From positions 248,001 through 312,000 of the forward strand of contig NZ_QGMQ01000005.1 of NCBI RefSeq assembly GCF_003259155.1: DNA of 64,000 nucleotides, in the 5' to 3' direction. The notes under the pieces are model-generated. The model was not told the DNA's origin. It did not search any database and was given only the letters and a program-made list of their open reading frames with translations. Shown piece by piece: positions 25,567 through 34,842 of this stretch (its first letter is position 1; each line of letters opens with the position of its first letter). A program made the translations under genes and the position numbers. Source of the stretch: Marinimicrobium alkaliphilum. GTDB taxonomy: Bacteria; Pseudomonadota; Gammaproteobacteria; Pseudomonadales; Cellvibrionaceae.

Positions 25567-27060
25567 ATGCCCAGCACCTCTCCGGCGCGCACGGATATTA
25601 CTGTCGTTTGGTTCAAGCGTGACCTGCGTCTGCGCGATCATGAGCCGTTGGCTTGGGCCAGTCGTCAGCCGACGCCCTGCCTGTTGCTCTATGTGGTCGA
25701 GCCAAGCTTGGTGGCCGATGGCCATTACAGCTTGCGCCACTGGCGCTTTATCTGGGAGTCCTTGGCGGCGATGAACAAGGCGTTGGCGCCTACCGGGGTG
25801 CGGGTTCAGGTGGTTGAGGGCGAAGTGCCGGAAGTGCTGAGCCGGCTGCAATCGGCGTATCGGATTCGCTCGCTGGTCAGTCATCAGGAGGTGGGGCTGG
25901 GCATCACCTTCGCGCGGGACCAAGCCGTGGCGCGCTGGTGTCGAGATCAGGCCGTTGATTGGCGCGAGTTTCCCACCGACGGTATTGTGCGTGGCGCGGT
26001 GAACCGCACCGGCTGGGAGCGCCAATGGCTTGCCACGATGGCTGCGCCGCTGGCGGAGCCGGATTGGGCAGCCCTGCGCCCGGTGTTGCTGGACGATGCC
26101 TGGCATTACGCGCCGCCTCCGGATTGGCAGCGACCGGATCCGCTGATGCAACCCGGGGGCGAAAGTGCCGCCCGGCGTACGTTGGAGTCCTTCCTGACTG
26201 AGCGCGGCCTCGCCTACCGCAAAAGCATTTCCAGCCCCTCCGCCAGTCGACGCGGGTGCTCGCGCCTGTCGCCTTATCTGGCCTGGGGCAATATCAGCGC
26301 GCGGACCGTTTACCAGCGCACGCGCGTCCAGCAGGAACAGCCCCACTGGCGTTCGCCCCTACAGGCTTTTGCCGATCGTGTGCGTTGGCGCAGTCACTTT
26401 ATGCAGAAGTTCGAGAGCGAGTGTGTTCAGGAGCATCGGCCGGTGAATCGGGCCTATGACGACTTTCCCTACCGCACCGACGCCCGGGTGGCCGAGGATC
26501 TGCAGCGCTGGCAGACCGGACACACCGGCTTCCCGCTGGTGGATGCCTGTATGCGTTGCCTGAATGCCACCGGCTATATCAACTTTCGTATGCGCGCGTT
26601 GCTGGTGAGTTTTTTGTGTCATTTACTCTGGATCGATTGGCGAGTGGGCGCCAACCACCTGGCTCAGGTGTTTCTGGATTTTGAACCGGGCATTCACTAC
26701 CCCCAACTGCAAATGCAGGCGGGTGTGATCGGCACCCACACCATTCGGCTTTATAACCCCACCAAACAGGCTCAGGAGCGCGACCCCGACGGCGACTTTA
26801 TCCGTCAGTGGGTGCCCGAGCTGGCCGCCCTGCCCGTTCCCCTGATTCATGACCCTTCGCTCCTGACCCCGATGGAAGAGCAGTTGTACGCCTTCCGCCT
26901 GGACCATGACTACCCGGCGCCGATGGTCGACCTGACCGCCGCCAGCCGCCATGCCCGGGAAGTACTCTGGGGTTGGCGCTCGCGTCCCGAGGTGCAGCGC
27001 GAGGCGCGCCGGATCCTCCAGCGCCACGTTCGCCCCCCGGCGGCCGCCGAACGGGCCTAG
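25567..27060 (+). CDS. Cryptochrome/deoxyribodipyrimidine photolyase family protein
   Basis: The 497 aa product has an N-terminal Rossmann antenna domain ([20 protein letters not shown]) and a C-terminal FAD-binding helical domain with [38 protein letters not shown] and [20 protein letters not shown] followed by WVPEL. This is the photolyase/cryptochrome superfamily; repair of UV photoproducts using blue light is likely, but substrate class (CPD, 6-4 or single-strand) cannot be fixed from sequence. It is divergent from the giant uvrA (148-base gap), giving a compact UV-repair locus. No clear ribosome-binding site precedes ATG 25567. The stop overlaps the convergent dioxygenase stop by four bases. 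Confidence 0.88.
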   Translation: MPSTSPARTDITVVWFKRDLRLRDHEPLAWASRQPTPCLLLYVVEPSLVADGHYSLRHWRFIWESLAAMNKALAPTGVRVQVVEGEVPEVLSRLQSAYRIRSLVSHQEVGLGITFARDQAVARWCRDQAVDWREFPTDGIVRGAVNRTGWERQWLATMAAPLAEPDWAALRPVLLDDAWHYAPPPDWQRPDPLMQPGGESAARRTLESFLTERGLAYRKSISSPSASRRGCSRLSPYLAWGNISARTVYQRTRVQQEQPHWRSPLQAFADRVRWRSHFMQKFESECVQEHRPVNRAYDDFPYRTDARVAEDLQRWQTGHTGFPLVDACMRCLNATGYINFRMRALLVSFLCHLLWIDWRVGANHLAQVFLDFEPGIHYPQLQMQAGVIGTHTIRLYNPTKQAQERDPDGDFIRQWVPELAALPVPLIHDPSLLTPMEEQLYAFRLDHDYPAPMVDLTAASRHAREVLWGWRSRPEVQREARRILQRHVRPPAAAERA

Positions 27061-27869
27061 TCCTGGTAACCCCGCCAATAAAACATCCCCGCCCGTTTTC
27101 CCAATACCCGAATCGATTCTTGCTCATCCGCCGGCCGCTGCGCCAGGCCGTAGCAGGCATGCAGGGGCAGCAGGTGCTCTTCGCGCGGGTGGCAGTAGCG
27201 GGCTTCGGGGGCGTCGCTCCAGTTTACCAAGCGCTGCGCTCTTTCGGCTTCGCTCAAGGCAGGGTTGCTCAGAGTCTCGGTCAACCAATCCTCAAAGGCT
27301 TTATTGCGCGCATCACTCTGCGCCGTGGCCGGCTCAAAAAAGGCGCGCATATTGTGGAAGGAAAAGCCCGAGCCGATCACCAGCAGATTCTCCCACTCCA
27401 GGGATTGCAGGGCCTGCCCCAGGGCGATATGGGCCGCCGGATCCAGGGACTTGAGCAGCGACAGTTGGATGCAGGGGATATCCGCTGCCGGAAACATCAG
27501 CTTGAGGGGGACAAACAGCCCGTGATCAAAACCGCGCTCAGAGTCTTGCACGGCCTCCAGTCCCGCTTGACCCAGCGCCTGATGCACCTGGGCGGCCAGC
27601 GCGGGCGCACCGGGGCTGGGGTACTGGATCTCGTAGGATTCGGGCGGAAAGCCGTAATAGTCGTAGATCAGCGACGGTTGCGCGCCACTGGTCACGGTTG
27701 GCGCCTGTTCCTCCCAGTGGGCACTGACCACAACAATGGCCGAGGGCCGGGGCAGGCGCTCCCCCAGTCCGCGCAACTGCGTCACCAGTTCGCTGTGATC
27801 CGGGTCCCCCAGCAGCGGCAGCGGACCACCGCCGTGGGAGATATAGAGAATGTTGGGTGTCGCAGTCAC
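27057..27869 (-). CDS. DODA/YgiD-type class III extradiol ring-cleavage dioxygenase
   Basis: The 270 aa enzyme belongs to the LigB-like 4,5-DOPA dioxygenase family. Metal ligands are visible in [11 protein letters not shown] (His near residue 11), the catalytic VVVSAHWEE (His near 51), and the later [13 protein letters not shown] and [10 protein letters not shown]. It would open catechol-type rings with non-haem Fe or Zn. It forms an operon with the DoxX gene (22-base gap), divergent from a LysR regulator, a common arrangement that suggests regulation by that LysR protein. Confidence 0.88.
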   Translation of the reverse strand: MTATPNILYISHGGGPLPLLGDPDHSELVTQLRGLGERLPRPSAIVVVSAHWEEQAPTVTSGAQPSLIYDYYGFPPESYEIQYPSPGAPALAAQVHQALGQAGLEAVQDSERGFDHGLFVPLKLMFPAADIPCIQLSLLKSLDPAAHIALGQALQSLEWENLLVIGSGFSFHNMRAFFEPATAQSDARNKAFEDWLTETLSNPALSEAERAQRLVNWSDAPEARYCHPREEHLLPLHACYGLAQRPADEQESIRVLGKRAGMFYWRGYQD

Positions 27870-27891
27870 GATGCTACCTCCGGTTTATCCG

Positions 27892-28335
27892 TTAAATGCG
27901 CTCGGCGATCACGCGATCCAGTGACAGGCGCCCTGCTCCCAGCAGTGTCAGGGCGGCGGTGGCGGCGAGCAGGCTGAGCGCAAACTCATAACCATTATTG
28001 GCGATAAACAGCCCGTGGCCAATGTGCACGCTGAAAATTGCCACCACCATGGTAAAGGCCGACACCAGCGCCGCCGGGCGGGTGAGCAGGCCAAACACCA
28101 GCGCCAGACCGCCAAAGAACTCGGCGCTGCCCGCCAGCAGAGCCATCAGGAGGCCCGGTTGCAAGCCGATGCTCGCCATCCATTGCCCGGTGCCTTCCAG
28201 GCCATGGCCGCCAAACCAGCCAAAGAGTTTTTGCGCGCCGTGGGCGGCGAGAATAATGCCCACCGGTATCCGCAGCAGCAGGGCGCCAAAACCGGCGTCG
28301 GATTGCAGAACTTTCTTGATCAGTGTGTGTGACAT
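27892..28335 (-). CDS. DoxX family membrane protein
   Basis: The 147 aa protein has four TM helices and the DoxX signatures LLLRIPVGIILAAHGAQKLFGWFGG at the start (family Arg/His/Lys positions) and AGSAEFFGGLALVFGLLTRPAAL in the middle. GGAGG lies just upstream of the start codon. It is the promoter-proximal gene of the operon with the extradiol dioxygenase. DoxX proteins are membrane components linked to quinone or thiol redox processes; no more precise role is visible. Confidence 0.88.
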   Translation of the reverse strand: MSHTLIKKVLQSDAGFGALLLRIPVGIILAAHGAQKLFGWFGGHGLEGTGQWMASIGLQPGLLMALLAGSAEFFGGLALVFGLLTRPAALVSAFTMVVAIFSVHIGHGLFIANNGYEFALSLLAATAALTLLGAGRLSLDRVIAERI

Positions 28336-28479
28336 GGGAGGCCTCCAAATAAGTGATGGTTGTGTTTACTTGACAGGGCCAGATTACTATCAATAATTTA
28401 GGAGAATAAGGTGCTCTCTGTTGCATTATTAGCAACGGCATGTTGATAATCCGGTGTTGTTGAATACCTGGGGCTTACC

Positions 28480-29382
28480 ATGGACCGTTTTACCGCGATG
28501 CGCGCCTTTGTCACCGTGGTGGCCGAAGGCTCCTTTACCCGCGCCTCCGAGCGCTTGGGAATTTCCACCCAATTGGTCAGCAAATATGTGGGGCAGCTCG
28601 AAGGGCATCTGGGTGTGCGCCTGCTTAACCGCACCACCCGCCAGCTGCATCTGACCGAAGCGGGCACCGCTTATCACCTTCGGGCGCGCCAGCTGTTGGA
28701 GGAACTGGAGGCTGTGGAAGGCCAGTTGAGCAACTGGCAGCATCAGGCCCGTGGGCGCCTGCGCATCAGTGCGCCGGTGTCTTTCGCGGCTTTGCATCTG
28801 GGGCCGCTACTGGCGGATTTTCAGCAGACTTATCCGGGCATTGAGATCGACTTGCAGCTCAACGACCGCAAAGTGGATATCGTTGACGAGGGCTTCGATA
28901 TCGCTTTGCGCATCGGTCGCCTGCAAAGCTCGTCGTTGGTGGCCAAGCGCATCGCACCGGTGCGCATGGTACTCTGCGCCTCCCCCGCCTATCTGGCGGC
29001 CCGGGGAACCCCGGACAGCCTCGCCGCGCTCAAGGCACACCGCTTTCTGCGCTACAGTTATATGGACGAGAGCGAGCCGCTACTCAAATGGTTGGCGTCG
29101 GAGACCGACGAGCAAGCGGGACTGGTGACCAACAACGGCGATGTCCTCACCCGCCTGGCCGAGGCCGACGCAGGCCTGGTTTTGCAGCCCACCTTTATTG
29201 TCGGCCCGGCGATCGAGGCCGGGCGACTCCGGGTGCTCTTGCCCGAGCACGAGCCTGAACCCCTGGCCCTTTACGCCGTCTACGCCCACCGGCGCATGCT
29301 CGCCACCAAAGTGCGTGCCTTCGTCGACTTTATCGCGGGGTACTTCGGCGACCCGCCATACTGGGACGCGTTCCGCGGATAG
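28480..29382 (+). CDS. LysR-family transcriptional regulator (DoxX/dioxygenase-linked)
   Basis: The 300 aa product has an N-terminal helix-turn-helix (MRAFVTVVAEGSFTRASERL, then QLVSKYVGQLEGHLGVRLL) and a LysR substrate-binding domain from about residue 88. Sequence style (RLLNRTTRQLHLTEAGTAYH) is that of the large CrgA-like LysR subgroup. It is divergent from the doxX-dioxygenase operon with a 144-base AT-rich intergenic region, which likely holds the shared operators. Confidence 0.88.
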   Translation: MDRFTAMRAFVTVVAEGSFTRASERLGISTQLVSKYVGQLEGHLGVRLLNRTTRQLHLTEAGTAYHLRARQLLEELEAVEGQLSNWQHQARGRLRISAPVSFAALHLGPLLADFQQTYPGIEIDLQLNDRKVDIVDEGFDIALRIGRLQSSSLVAKRIAPVRMVLCASPAYLAARGTPDSLAALKAHRFLRYSYMDESEPLLKWLASETDEQAGLVTNNGDVLTRLAEADAGLVLQPTFIVGPAIEAGRLRVLLPEHEPEPLALYAVYAHRRMLATKVRAFVDFIAGYFGDPPYWDAFRG

Positions 29383-29480
29383 GGATCCTGAATCGCCACC
29401 GCCGGGCGAGGACGGTATAGTGTTGAGTGAGCGCCAAGGCGAAATGATTGAAGCGGCGCACAAAAATTTTTGGAGAGCCC

Positions 29481-30941
29481 GTGACCTCAACTTCTGACCC
29501 CGAGCTGCCTGCGCCGTCATTGCTTCCCGGCTTGGACCGCCCTTTGGCCATCGTCGATATCGAAACCACCGGCGGCAGTGTCACCCGGGACCGGATCACC
29601 GAGATCGGCATTGTCGAGGTGGATGCCGAGGGTGTGCGCGAGTGGAGTACCCTGATCAATCCCCAGATCCCCATTCCCTATACGATTCAGCGCTTTACCG
29701 GTATTACCGACGCCATGGTGGCGGACGCGCCCCGCTTTGAACAGGTGGCGAAAGAGATTTTCCTGCGCCTGGAAGGCAAGGTGTTTGTCGCCCACAACGT
29801 CCGCTTCGATTACGGTTTCCTGCGCAATGCCTTTGGCAATCTGGGCTTCGCGCTCAATCAGGAACTCTTGTGTACGGTCAAACTTTCGCGTGCGCTCTAC
29901 CCGGAAGAGGCCCGCCACAGTCTTGAAAAAATCATCCAGCGTTTCGGCATTCCGGTGGACAGCCGTCACCGGGCGCTGGCCGATGCCCGCGCCACCTGGA
30001 CCTTTATCTGTCGCGCGCGGAATGACAAACCGGCGGAAGACTTTGCGCGAGCGATTCAGAACCAGACCCGTCGCCCCAGCCTGCCTCCCGGTCTGGACAT
30101 TGCCGTGCTCGACGCGCTGCCCAGTGCCCCCGGGGTGTATCATTTTTACGGTGAAGGCAGGAGTCTGCTGTACGTGGGTAAGAGCGTGGATGTACGCAAG
30201 CGGGTGCTCTCCCATTTCACCGCCGATCACGCCACCGCACGGGAGATGAACCTGTGCCAACAGGTGCGCGACGTGCGCGTGACCCAGACCACCGGTGAGT
30301 TGAGCGCGCTATTGTTGGAAGCGCGGGAGATCAAAGCCCGGCAGCCGCTGTTCAACCGCCGTCTGCGTCGGGTGAGTCAGTTGCACACCCTGCAACTGCG
30401 CGAAGATGAACAGGGTGTACTGCGTCCGGAAGTCTGTACGGTCAATCAGGCCGATCGCAGTCAGCGCCTGTACGGACTTTTCCCCGCGCCCCAAAAGGCG
30501 CGCGAAACTCTGGCGGCCATCGGCCGCGAGCGCGGTCTGTGCGATCACGTGATGGTCAGCCCCGCAAAACCGGGTTCCGCCTGTATGGGACGGCAGCTCA
30601 AACGCTGCAGGGGTTTGTGTACCGGCGACTGGTCGGTGTTGCAGCACAACACCGCATTGATGGACGCGCTCGGTAAGGTGGCACTCAAGGCCTGGCCCTA
30701 CGCCGGGCCGGTGGCGCTGATCGAGCACGCTGACAACAGCGATCGCTACTCGGCTTTTATCATCGACAACTGGTGTCTGGTGGCGAGCGAAGAAGGCGTG
30801 GGTGAACCGCAGCTCGCCGACTTGAAATTGCTCGACAGCCAGCCGGCCCTGCTGGACAAGGACATCTATCGTTATCTGGTCAAGGCCCTGCTCAAACCTG
30901 CGCCGGGTTTGCGGGTCGTTCCCCTGGGGACCGAGTCGTGA
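29481..30941 (+). CDS. DEDD exonuclease (DnaQ-like) fused to GIY-YIG nuclease domain
   Basis: The 486 aa product joins two nuclease modules. Residues about 20-190 form a DnaQ/epsilon 3'-5' exonuclease with Exo I IVDIETTGG, Exo II AHNVRFDYGFL and Exo III HRALADARATW. Residues about 205-300 form a GIY-YIG domain (APGVYHFYGEGRSLLYVGKS) like UvrC/Cho, with a cysteine-bearing C-terminal region (CMGRQLKRCRGLC). Such fusions are annotated as exonuclease/Cho-type proteins acting in damage incision. GTG 29481 is chosen because GGAG lies five bases upstream; an in-frame TTG at 29448 also exists. The stop TGA overlaps the GTG start of the next gene. Confidence 0.85.
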   Translation: MTSTSDPELPAPSLLPGLDRPLAIVDIETTGGSVTRDRITEIGIVEVDAEGVREWSTLINPQIPIPYTIQRFTGITDAMVADAPRFEQVAKEIFLRLEGKVFVAHNVRFDYGFLRNAFGNLGFALNQELLCTVKLSRALYPEEARHSLEKIIQRFGIPVDSRHRALADARATWTFICRARNDKPAEDFARAIQNQTRRPSLPPGLDIAVLDALPSAPGVYHFYGEGRSLLYVGKSVDVRKRVLSHFTADHATAREMNLCQQVRDVRVTQTTGELSALLLEAREIKARQPLFNRRLRRVSQLHTLQLREDEQGVLRPEVCTVNQADRSQRLYGLFPAPQKARETLAAIGRERGLCDHVMVSPAKPGSACMGRQLKRCRGLCTGDWSVLQHNTALMDALGKVALKAWPYAGPVALIEHADNSDRYSAFIIDNWCLVASEEGVGEPQLADLKLLDSQPALLDKDIYRYLVKALLKPAPGLRVVPLGTES

Positions 30942-31474
30942 TTCTCGAGCAGGTAACGCTCCAGCGTCTGCGCGCGCAGGACCGGGACGCCCTTTTTGCG
31001 CTGGTGGACGGCAACCGGACATTTCTGCGCGAATGGCTACCCTGGGTGGATAGCACGACCTCCGTTGATGAGACGGCGAAGTTTTTGTCCGCGATTGAAG
31101 AAGAGTACAGCGCTGGCCGATCCGTGCACTTCGGCATCACCCATCGCGAACAGCTTTTGGGTGTATGCGGTTTTCATCGCATTGATGCGTGCACACGGGT
31201 GGGCGAAGTGGGTTACTGGCTGGCTCAGTCAAATACCGGTCAGGGCGTGATGACTCATGCCTTGAACCTGCTTGCCTATCGGGGCTTTACCCGCCATCGA
31301 CTGCATCGGATCGAAGTCTCCTGCGCCGTGGACAACCACAAAAGCCGTGCGGTGCCTGAGCGTCTCGGCTTCCGCCTCGACAAACATCTGCACCAACGGG
31401 AAGATCTGCACGGGCGCCCTATCGATCACGTACTCTATGTGTTGCTCGCCGACGAGTACCCGTACGACCAATAA
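30938..31474 (+). CDS. GNAT acetyltransferase, RimL-like
   Basis: The 178 aa protein is a GNAT-fold acetyltransferase close to RimJ/RimL: FLREWLPWVDSTTSVDETAK at residues 30-49 and GEVGYWLAQSNTGQGVMTHA carrying the acetyl-CoA loop, ending in a typical HRIEVSCAVDNHKSRAVPER strand-helix. RimL acetylates the N-terminus of ribosomal protein L12; this member may acetylate that or another Ser/Thr terminus. GTG start overlaps the upstream stop (GTGA), so it is translationally coupled to the exonuclease-GIY-YIG gene. Confidence 0.85.
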   Translation: MILEQVTLQRLRAQDRDALFALVDGNRTFLREWLPWVDSTTSVDETAKFLSAIEEEYSAGRSVHFGITHREQLLGVCGFHRIDACTRVGEVGYWLAQSNTGQGVMTHALNLLAYRGFTRHRLHRIEVSCAVDNHKSRAVPERLGFRLDKHLHQREDLHGRPIDHVLYVLLADEYPYDQ

Positions 31475-32134
31475 TCACACCTGGGTATCGGCTTTTTCAT
31501 CGGCAATGGTGCGAAAGGCATCGACCAGTGTGTCCGTGTCTTGCGCGCCTGAAATCAGATACTTCTCGTTGACAATAAAACCGGGCACCGCCGTGACGCC
31601 GGCGCGTTGATAGGTCTGCTCTTCATCGACCACCGCCTGGGCAAACTCATCGCTGCCGAGTATCCGTTCGGCCTCATCCGCATCCAGTCCCGCCGCTTTC
31701 GCACAACCGATCAGCACGCCGGCTTTCGACACATCTTCTGCGCGTCCAAAGTAGGCATCGAAAAGCGCTTTTTTCATGGCGGTCGCCTTGTCCCGGGTCG
31801 CGGCCCACTTCACCAGTCGATGGGCATCAAAGGTATTGCAGGTGTAGCGCTCCTGCATCCTGCTGAAGTCGATCCCGAGGTCTTTGGCAATCGCCATCAT
31901 ATCCGCTTGCGCCGATTGCATCTCGGTTTCCGGTCGACCGTACTTGCGCGCGAGTGCGGGCAGAATCGGCTCGGGCTCGGCGTTATCGTCCGGATTCAAT
32001 TCGAAGGCGCGCCACTGTTCAGTGAATGCGATTTCATTGGCCAGCGTCTTTTTGGCCTGCTCGAGTCGGGCATAACCGATCGCACACCAAGGGCAGGCAA
32101 TATCGGAAACGATGTCGATATGGAGGTGTTTCAT
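31475..32134 (-). CDS. DsbA family oxidoreductase (FrnE-like)
   Basis: The 219 aa protein has the thioredoxin-fold active site DIACPWCAIG near residues 11-20 and no signal peptide, so it is cytoplasmic, as FrnE/polyketide-linked DsbA proteins are. Other family marks are LNPDDNAEPEP, NTFDAHRLVKWAATRDKATA and a C-terminal AVPGFIVNEKYLISGAQ with the cis-Pro. AGGAG lies eight bases before the start. It directly abuts the acetyltransferase gene (convergent, no gap). Confidence 0.88.
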   Translation of the reverse strand: MKHLHIDIVSDIACPWCAIGYARLEQAKKTLANEIAFTEQWRAFELNPDDNAEPEPILPALARKYGRPETEMQSAQADMMAIAKDLGIDFSRMQERYTCNTFDAHRLVKWAATRDKATAMKKALFDAYFGRAEDVSKAGVLIGCAKAAGLDADEAERILGSDEFAQAVVDEEQTYQRAGVTAVPGFIVNEKYLISGAQDTDTLVDAFRTIADEKADTQV

Positions 32135-32205
32135 GATGAACTCCTGATCAGTCAGGGTGTAAGTATAGCAATCTGTGATTGAATCGCGATTTTCGTGATG
32201 TGAAT

Positions 32206-32234
32206 TTGCACGCCAGGCGCCCTGTTGCTATGTT
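32206..32234 (+). promoter_or_regulatory. Candidate sigma-70-type promoter of the ECF operon
   Basis: TTGCAC (32206-32211), 17-base spacer, TATGTT (32229-32234), about 39 bases before the sigma-factor start codon. ECF operons are often autoregulated, so a separate ECF-type promoter could also exist; none was recognised. Confidence 0.35.
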
Positions 32235-32272
32235 AACGGCCCCCATACCCACTCTAGAGTAGGTTCTTATCT

Positions 32273-32836
32273 GTGTCTGGCATTGTCGATTTCTTTCGCC
32301 GGGGTAAGCGTCAGCAGGATGTGTTTACCGAGCTGCTGCGCCCTCACGTCGAACTCATGTACCGCATGGCCTATCGCTGGACCCAGTCGAGCAGCGATGC
32401 GGAAGACCTTGTCCAGGATATTCTTACGCGCCTGGCCACCCGGGTAGATGAGTTACAGCGCGTCGACATGTTGCGCCCCTGGCTGATCAAAATCCTCTAC
32501 AACCGTTACGTCGACCTCTACCGCCGCCAACGCAATGGGCCTGTGGCCTATGAGCACGAGGTCTGGACGCCGGACGAGGATGCCCTCTCGTCGCCGGTGG
32601 CACGGGCCCAGGATCAGCGCGACCCGCTCGGGCAGATGGAGGATCAACGGGCTCTGCTCAAGGGCTTGGCCCAGCTCGACGAGGGCCAGCGCGACGTTGT
32701 GCTGTTGCACGACGTCGAGGGCTATACAGCGCTGGAGGTCGCGGATATTCTGGAGTTGAACGTGGGTACGGTGAAGTCCCGGCTGCATCGGGCCCGCGCC
32801 CACTTAAAAAAATTTTTAATGGCTGGAACCTTTTAG
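32273..32836 (+). CDS. ECF RNA polymerase sigma factor
   Basis: The 187 aa product has sigma region 2 (LMYRMAYRWTQSSSDAEDLV followed by QDILTRLATRV) and region 4 (LAQLDEGQRDVVLLHDVEGY, then LEVADILELNVGTVKSRLHR), with no region 3: a group IV/ECF sigma factor. It is followed 38 bases later by a putative anti-sigma gene and then by secreted proteins, which are its probable targets. GTG 32273 is the start; an AGGTT (32262-32266) lies upstream. It is not a heat-shock RpoE (no RseA-like partner). Confidence 0.88.
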   Translation: MSGIVDFFRRGKRQQDVFTELLRPHVELMYRMAYRWTQSSSDAEDLVQDILTRLATRVDELQRVDMLRPWLIKILYNRYVDLYRRQRNGPVAYEHEVWTPDEDALSSPVARAQDQRDPLGQMEDQRALLKGLAQLDEGQRDVVLLHDVEGYTALEVADILELNVGTVKSRLHRARAHLKKFLMAGTF

Positions 32837-32873
32837 CCCTCTCGCTCGTGTCAGTGAGCAAGGAGACGAAACC

Positions 32874-33551
32874 ATGAACTGTGTAGACGCTAAATCCCGG
32901 CTGGATACTGCCAGCGACCCGCAAGCGCTCGCCGCCGATCAGGCGCTGGTTGCGCACCTGCGGGACTGCGCAAACTGCCGGGACTATGCTGAGGAGCTGC
33001 GTTTGACGCGCTTATTGCGCGCCCTGCCAGCACCGCCGCCCAGTGAAGGTTTCGCCGACCGAGCCCTGGCACAAGCCTGGGATGCTGCACAGCCTCGAAC
33101 AGAGCGCTCGTCGGCGCCCTACGCCTGGGGAGGATTGGCGGCCAGTGTACTTTTGGCCGCCGTACTCTTCACCCAGATTGGCGGCGACGGACCTCTGGCC
33201 CCCGAGGCTCCTCTGCCCGACATTCAAGTCGTGCAGATGGCACCCAACGAAGTCAGGCCTGTGAACGTGCGCTTGGTCAGCAAGGAGGCATTACCTGAAG
33301 CCACGATTACCATCCGTTTGGACCGTAATCTGGCGCTGGATGGCTATCCGGACACGGATACCCTGAGTTGGCAGACGGCATTGGCCGCCGGAACGAATGA
33401 ACTGGCCCTGCCCCTGCACCTCCTGGGCGATGAGCGCGGCGAAGTCACGATTGAAATTCAATCGGGCAGCAGCCGGCGACACATGAAGCTCGCTGTTGAG
33501 CCTCGGGAGAACAACCTGGGTATTGAATCCGGATCGTCGATTGCTCTCTAA
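32874..33551 (+). CDS. Anti-sigma factor, zinc-finger (HxxxCxxC) type
   Basis: The 225 aa protein has a small N-terminal zinc-binding anti-sigma domain (VAHLRDCANCRDYAEELR; His27-area HxxxCxxC) and one TM segment (about residues 84-100, YAWGGLAASVLLAAVLFTQI), followed by a periplasmic domain of about 125 residues predicted to be beta-rich. This topology means an outside signal could release the sigma factor. AAGGAG precedes the start. The identity of the signal is not known; the downstream secreted proteins are candidates. Confidence 0.85.
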   Translation: MNCVDAKSRLDTASDPQALAADQALVAHLRDCANCRDYAEELRLTRLLRALPAPPPSEGFADRALAQAWDAAQPRTERSSAPYAWGGLAASVLLAAVLFTQIGGDGPLAPEAPLPDIQVVQMAPNEVRPVNVRLVSKEALPEATITIRLDRNLALDGYPDTDTLSWQTALAAGTNELALPLHLLGDERGEVTIEIQSGSSRRHMKLAVEPRENNLGIESGSSIAL

Positions 33552-33572
33552 CTGAACGACGAGGATCTGACC

Positions 33573-34322
33573 ATGAATAAGACACTGATTGCATTGATTA
33601 TGGGTACTGCTGCCACTTTCTCCACCTCCGTACTGGCGGCGTCAGTCAGCAGCGACATTAACGGCCAGGGTAGCGGTGATGTCGCCGCCGAAGCCCGCGA
33701 TAGCCAAACCGAAGGCAGTGCCTCAGGGGCAGCGGGCAACCGCACCCAGGTGGATGTCGATCGCGCGGCGGTCGATGAAGCCCAGGGCCGCACAGAAAAC
33801 TCCGCGGAGCAGATGGTTAACCTGGGCGGTGAAGCCGCCGGAGAAACCGAGCAGAGCGCTGAGTCAGTGGCGTCCAGCGCCGAGGCCGACGGCAGCGTCG
33901 ATACCGAGCAGAGTAACGCCCTGATGGTGGAAACCGCCGACGGTGTGTCGCTTGACCTCAACAGCGACAACGCGGTCAACGCGGCGGCCTCGGTAGCCAC
34001 CAGCCTGGAAGGCACCGGCGCAGAAGCCGAGCGCTTTGGCAGCGCGCTCAGCGGGTCAGCCTCCGCCGCGACCGAAGCGGTGCTGGAGAATACCGTTGAA
34101 ACCGCGGAACTGCTCGAGGGTGCTGTGAGTGTCACCAGCGAGACCACCCTGGAACTGACCGGCGAACTGACCTCTACGCTGGTAGACGACAGCCGGGAAA
34201 TGGTGCGCGATACCGTCGACAGTGCCCGTGAAAGTGCTGAAGAGGCCGCGGATCTCAGCGCCGACATTCAATCCACGATCAACGGCAGCGTCAACGGCAG
34301 TATCACCGGCGACCTGTTGTAA
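33573..34322 (+). CDS. Secreted acidic Ala/Ser/Glu-rich protein, 249 aa
   Basis: Not recognised. A signal peptide (LIALIMGTAATFSTSVLAAS) precedes a low-complexity mature chain dominated by Ala, Ser, Glu, Thr, Asp and Val, almost without aromatic, Cys or Lys residues. Segments such as GEAAGETEQSAESVASSAEA and DDSREMVRDTVDSARESAEE suggest amphipathic helices or a disordered, highly negative surface/matrix protein. It is third in the ECF operon, 21 bases after the anti-sigma gene, and is followed by a strong hairpin. Ala/Ser bias is supported by consistent codon use, so this is a real gene. Confidence 0.65.
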   Translation: MNKTLIALIMGTAATFSTSVLAASVSSDINGQGSGDVAAEARDSQTEGSASGAAGNRTQVDVDRAAVDEAQGRTENSAEQMVNLGGEAAGETEQSAESVASSAEADGSVDTEQSNALMVETADGVSLDLNSDNAVNAAASVATSLEGTGAEAERFGSALSGSASAATEAVLENTVETAELLEGAVSVTSETTLELTGELTSTLVDDSREMVRDTVDSARESAEEAADLSADIQSTINGSVNGSITGDLL

Positions 34323-34334
34323 TACTCACCACAG

Positions 34335-34372
34335 GGGCGCAGGAGCCTTCGGGCTCCCGCTCCCGGTTTTTT
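34335..34372 (+). terminator. Intra-operon terminator or attenuator hairpin
   Basis: A stem GGAGCC-TTCG-GGCTCC (34342-34357) with a UUCG tetraloop extends with mismatches to 34335-34364 and runs into GGTTTTTT ending at 34372. It lies between the 249-aa and 139-aa secreted-protein genes and may set a lower level of the downstream genes. Confidence 0.75.
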
Positions 34373-34389
34373 AGTTCAGGAGCACAATC

Positions 34390-34809
34390 ATGAACGCCAA
34401 GTTACTGGTATCAGGTTTAGTGGTCGTCAGCTCGGTGTTGGCCGGGCCACTGGCGTGGGCCGAGGATGACGATCTGGATGTGATCATGACCATCGTCGAC
34501 GAAGACGACAGCCCCGATGATGCCGTTCAGCGCATTGCCCTGCCGATGCCCAGCACCCGTGTTCAACCGCAGCGTGACAGCGTTGAGGCCGAGGAGCTGC
34601 AGCGTGTCCGGGCGGTCGTCACCCGTCTGTTGCAGGATACCGACTCCGAGCTCAGCCAGCTGATCAATGAAGCCATCGCTGCGGGCGAACTCGACCGGCT
34701 GCCGGACATCATCATCGACAGCCTGCCGGAAGATCTTATCAACGACCTGACCAGTGATGTCGACGACCTGACCGACGAGCTGATCGAGACCTTGCCGCTC
34801 AGCCGTTGA
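34390..34809 (+). CDS. Secreted acidic protein, 139 aa
   Basis: Not recognised. After a signal peptide (LLVSGLVVVSSVLAGPLAWA) the mature protein is strongly acidic (EDDDLDVIMTIVDEDDSPDD near the N-terminus) and ends in a repeated Asp/Leu pattern, DIIIDSLPEDLINDLTSDVD. It has no Cys. AGGAG lies 8 bases before the ATG. It is separated from the upstream secreted-protein gene by a terminator-like hairpin and followed 33 bases later by the TPR-barrel gene, so it likely belongs to the same regulon. Confidence 0.65.
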   Translation: MNAKLLVSGLVVVSSVLAGPLAWAEDDDLDVIMTIVDEDDSPDDAVQRIALPMPSTRVQPQRDSVEAEELQRVRAVVTRLLQDTDSELSQLINEAIAAGELDRLPDIIIDSLPEDLINDLTSDVDDLTDELIETLPLSR

Positions 34810-34842
34810 CCCTTTGGGCCACCGCTAGAGAAGGGGAAACCC

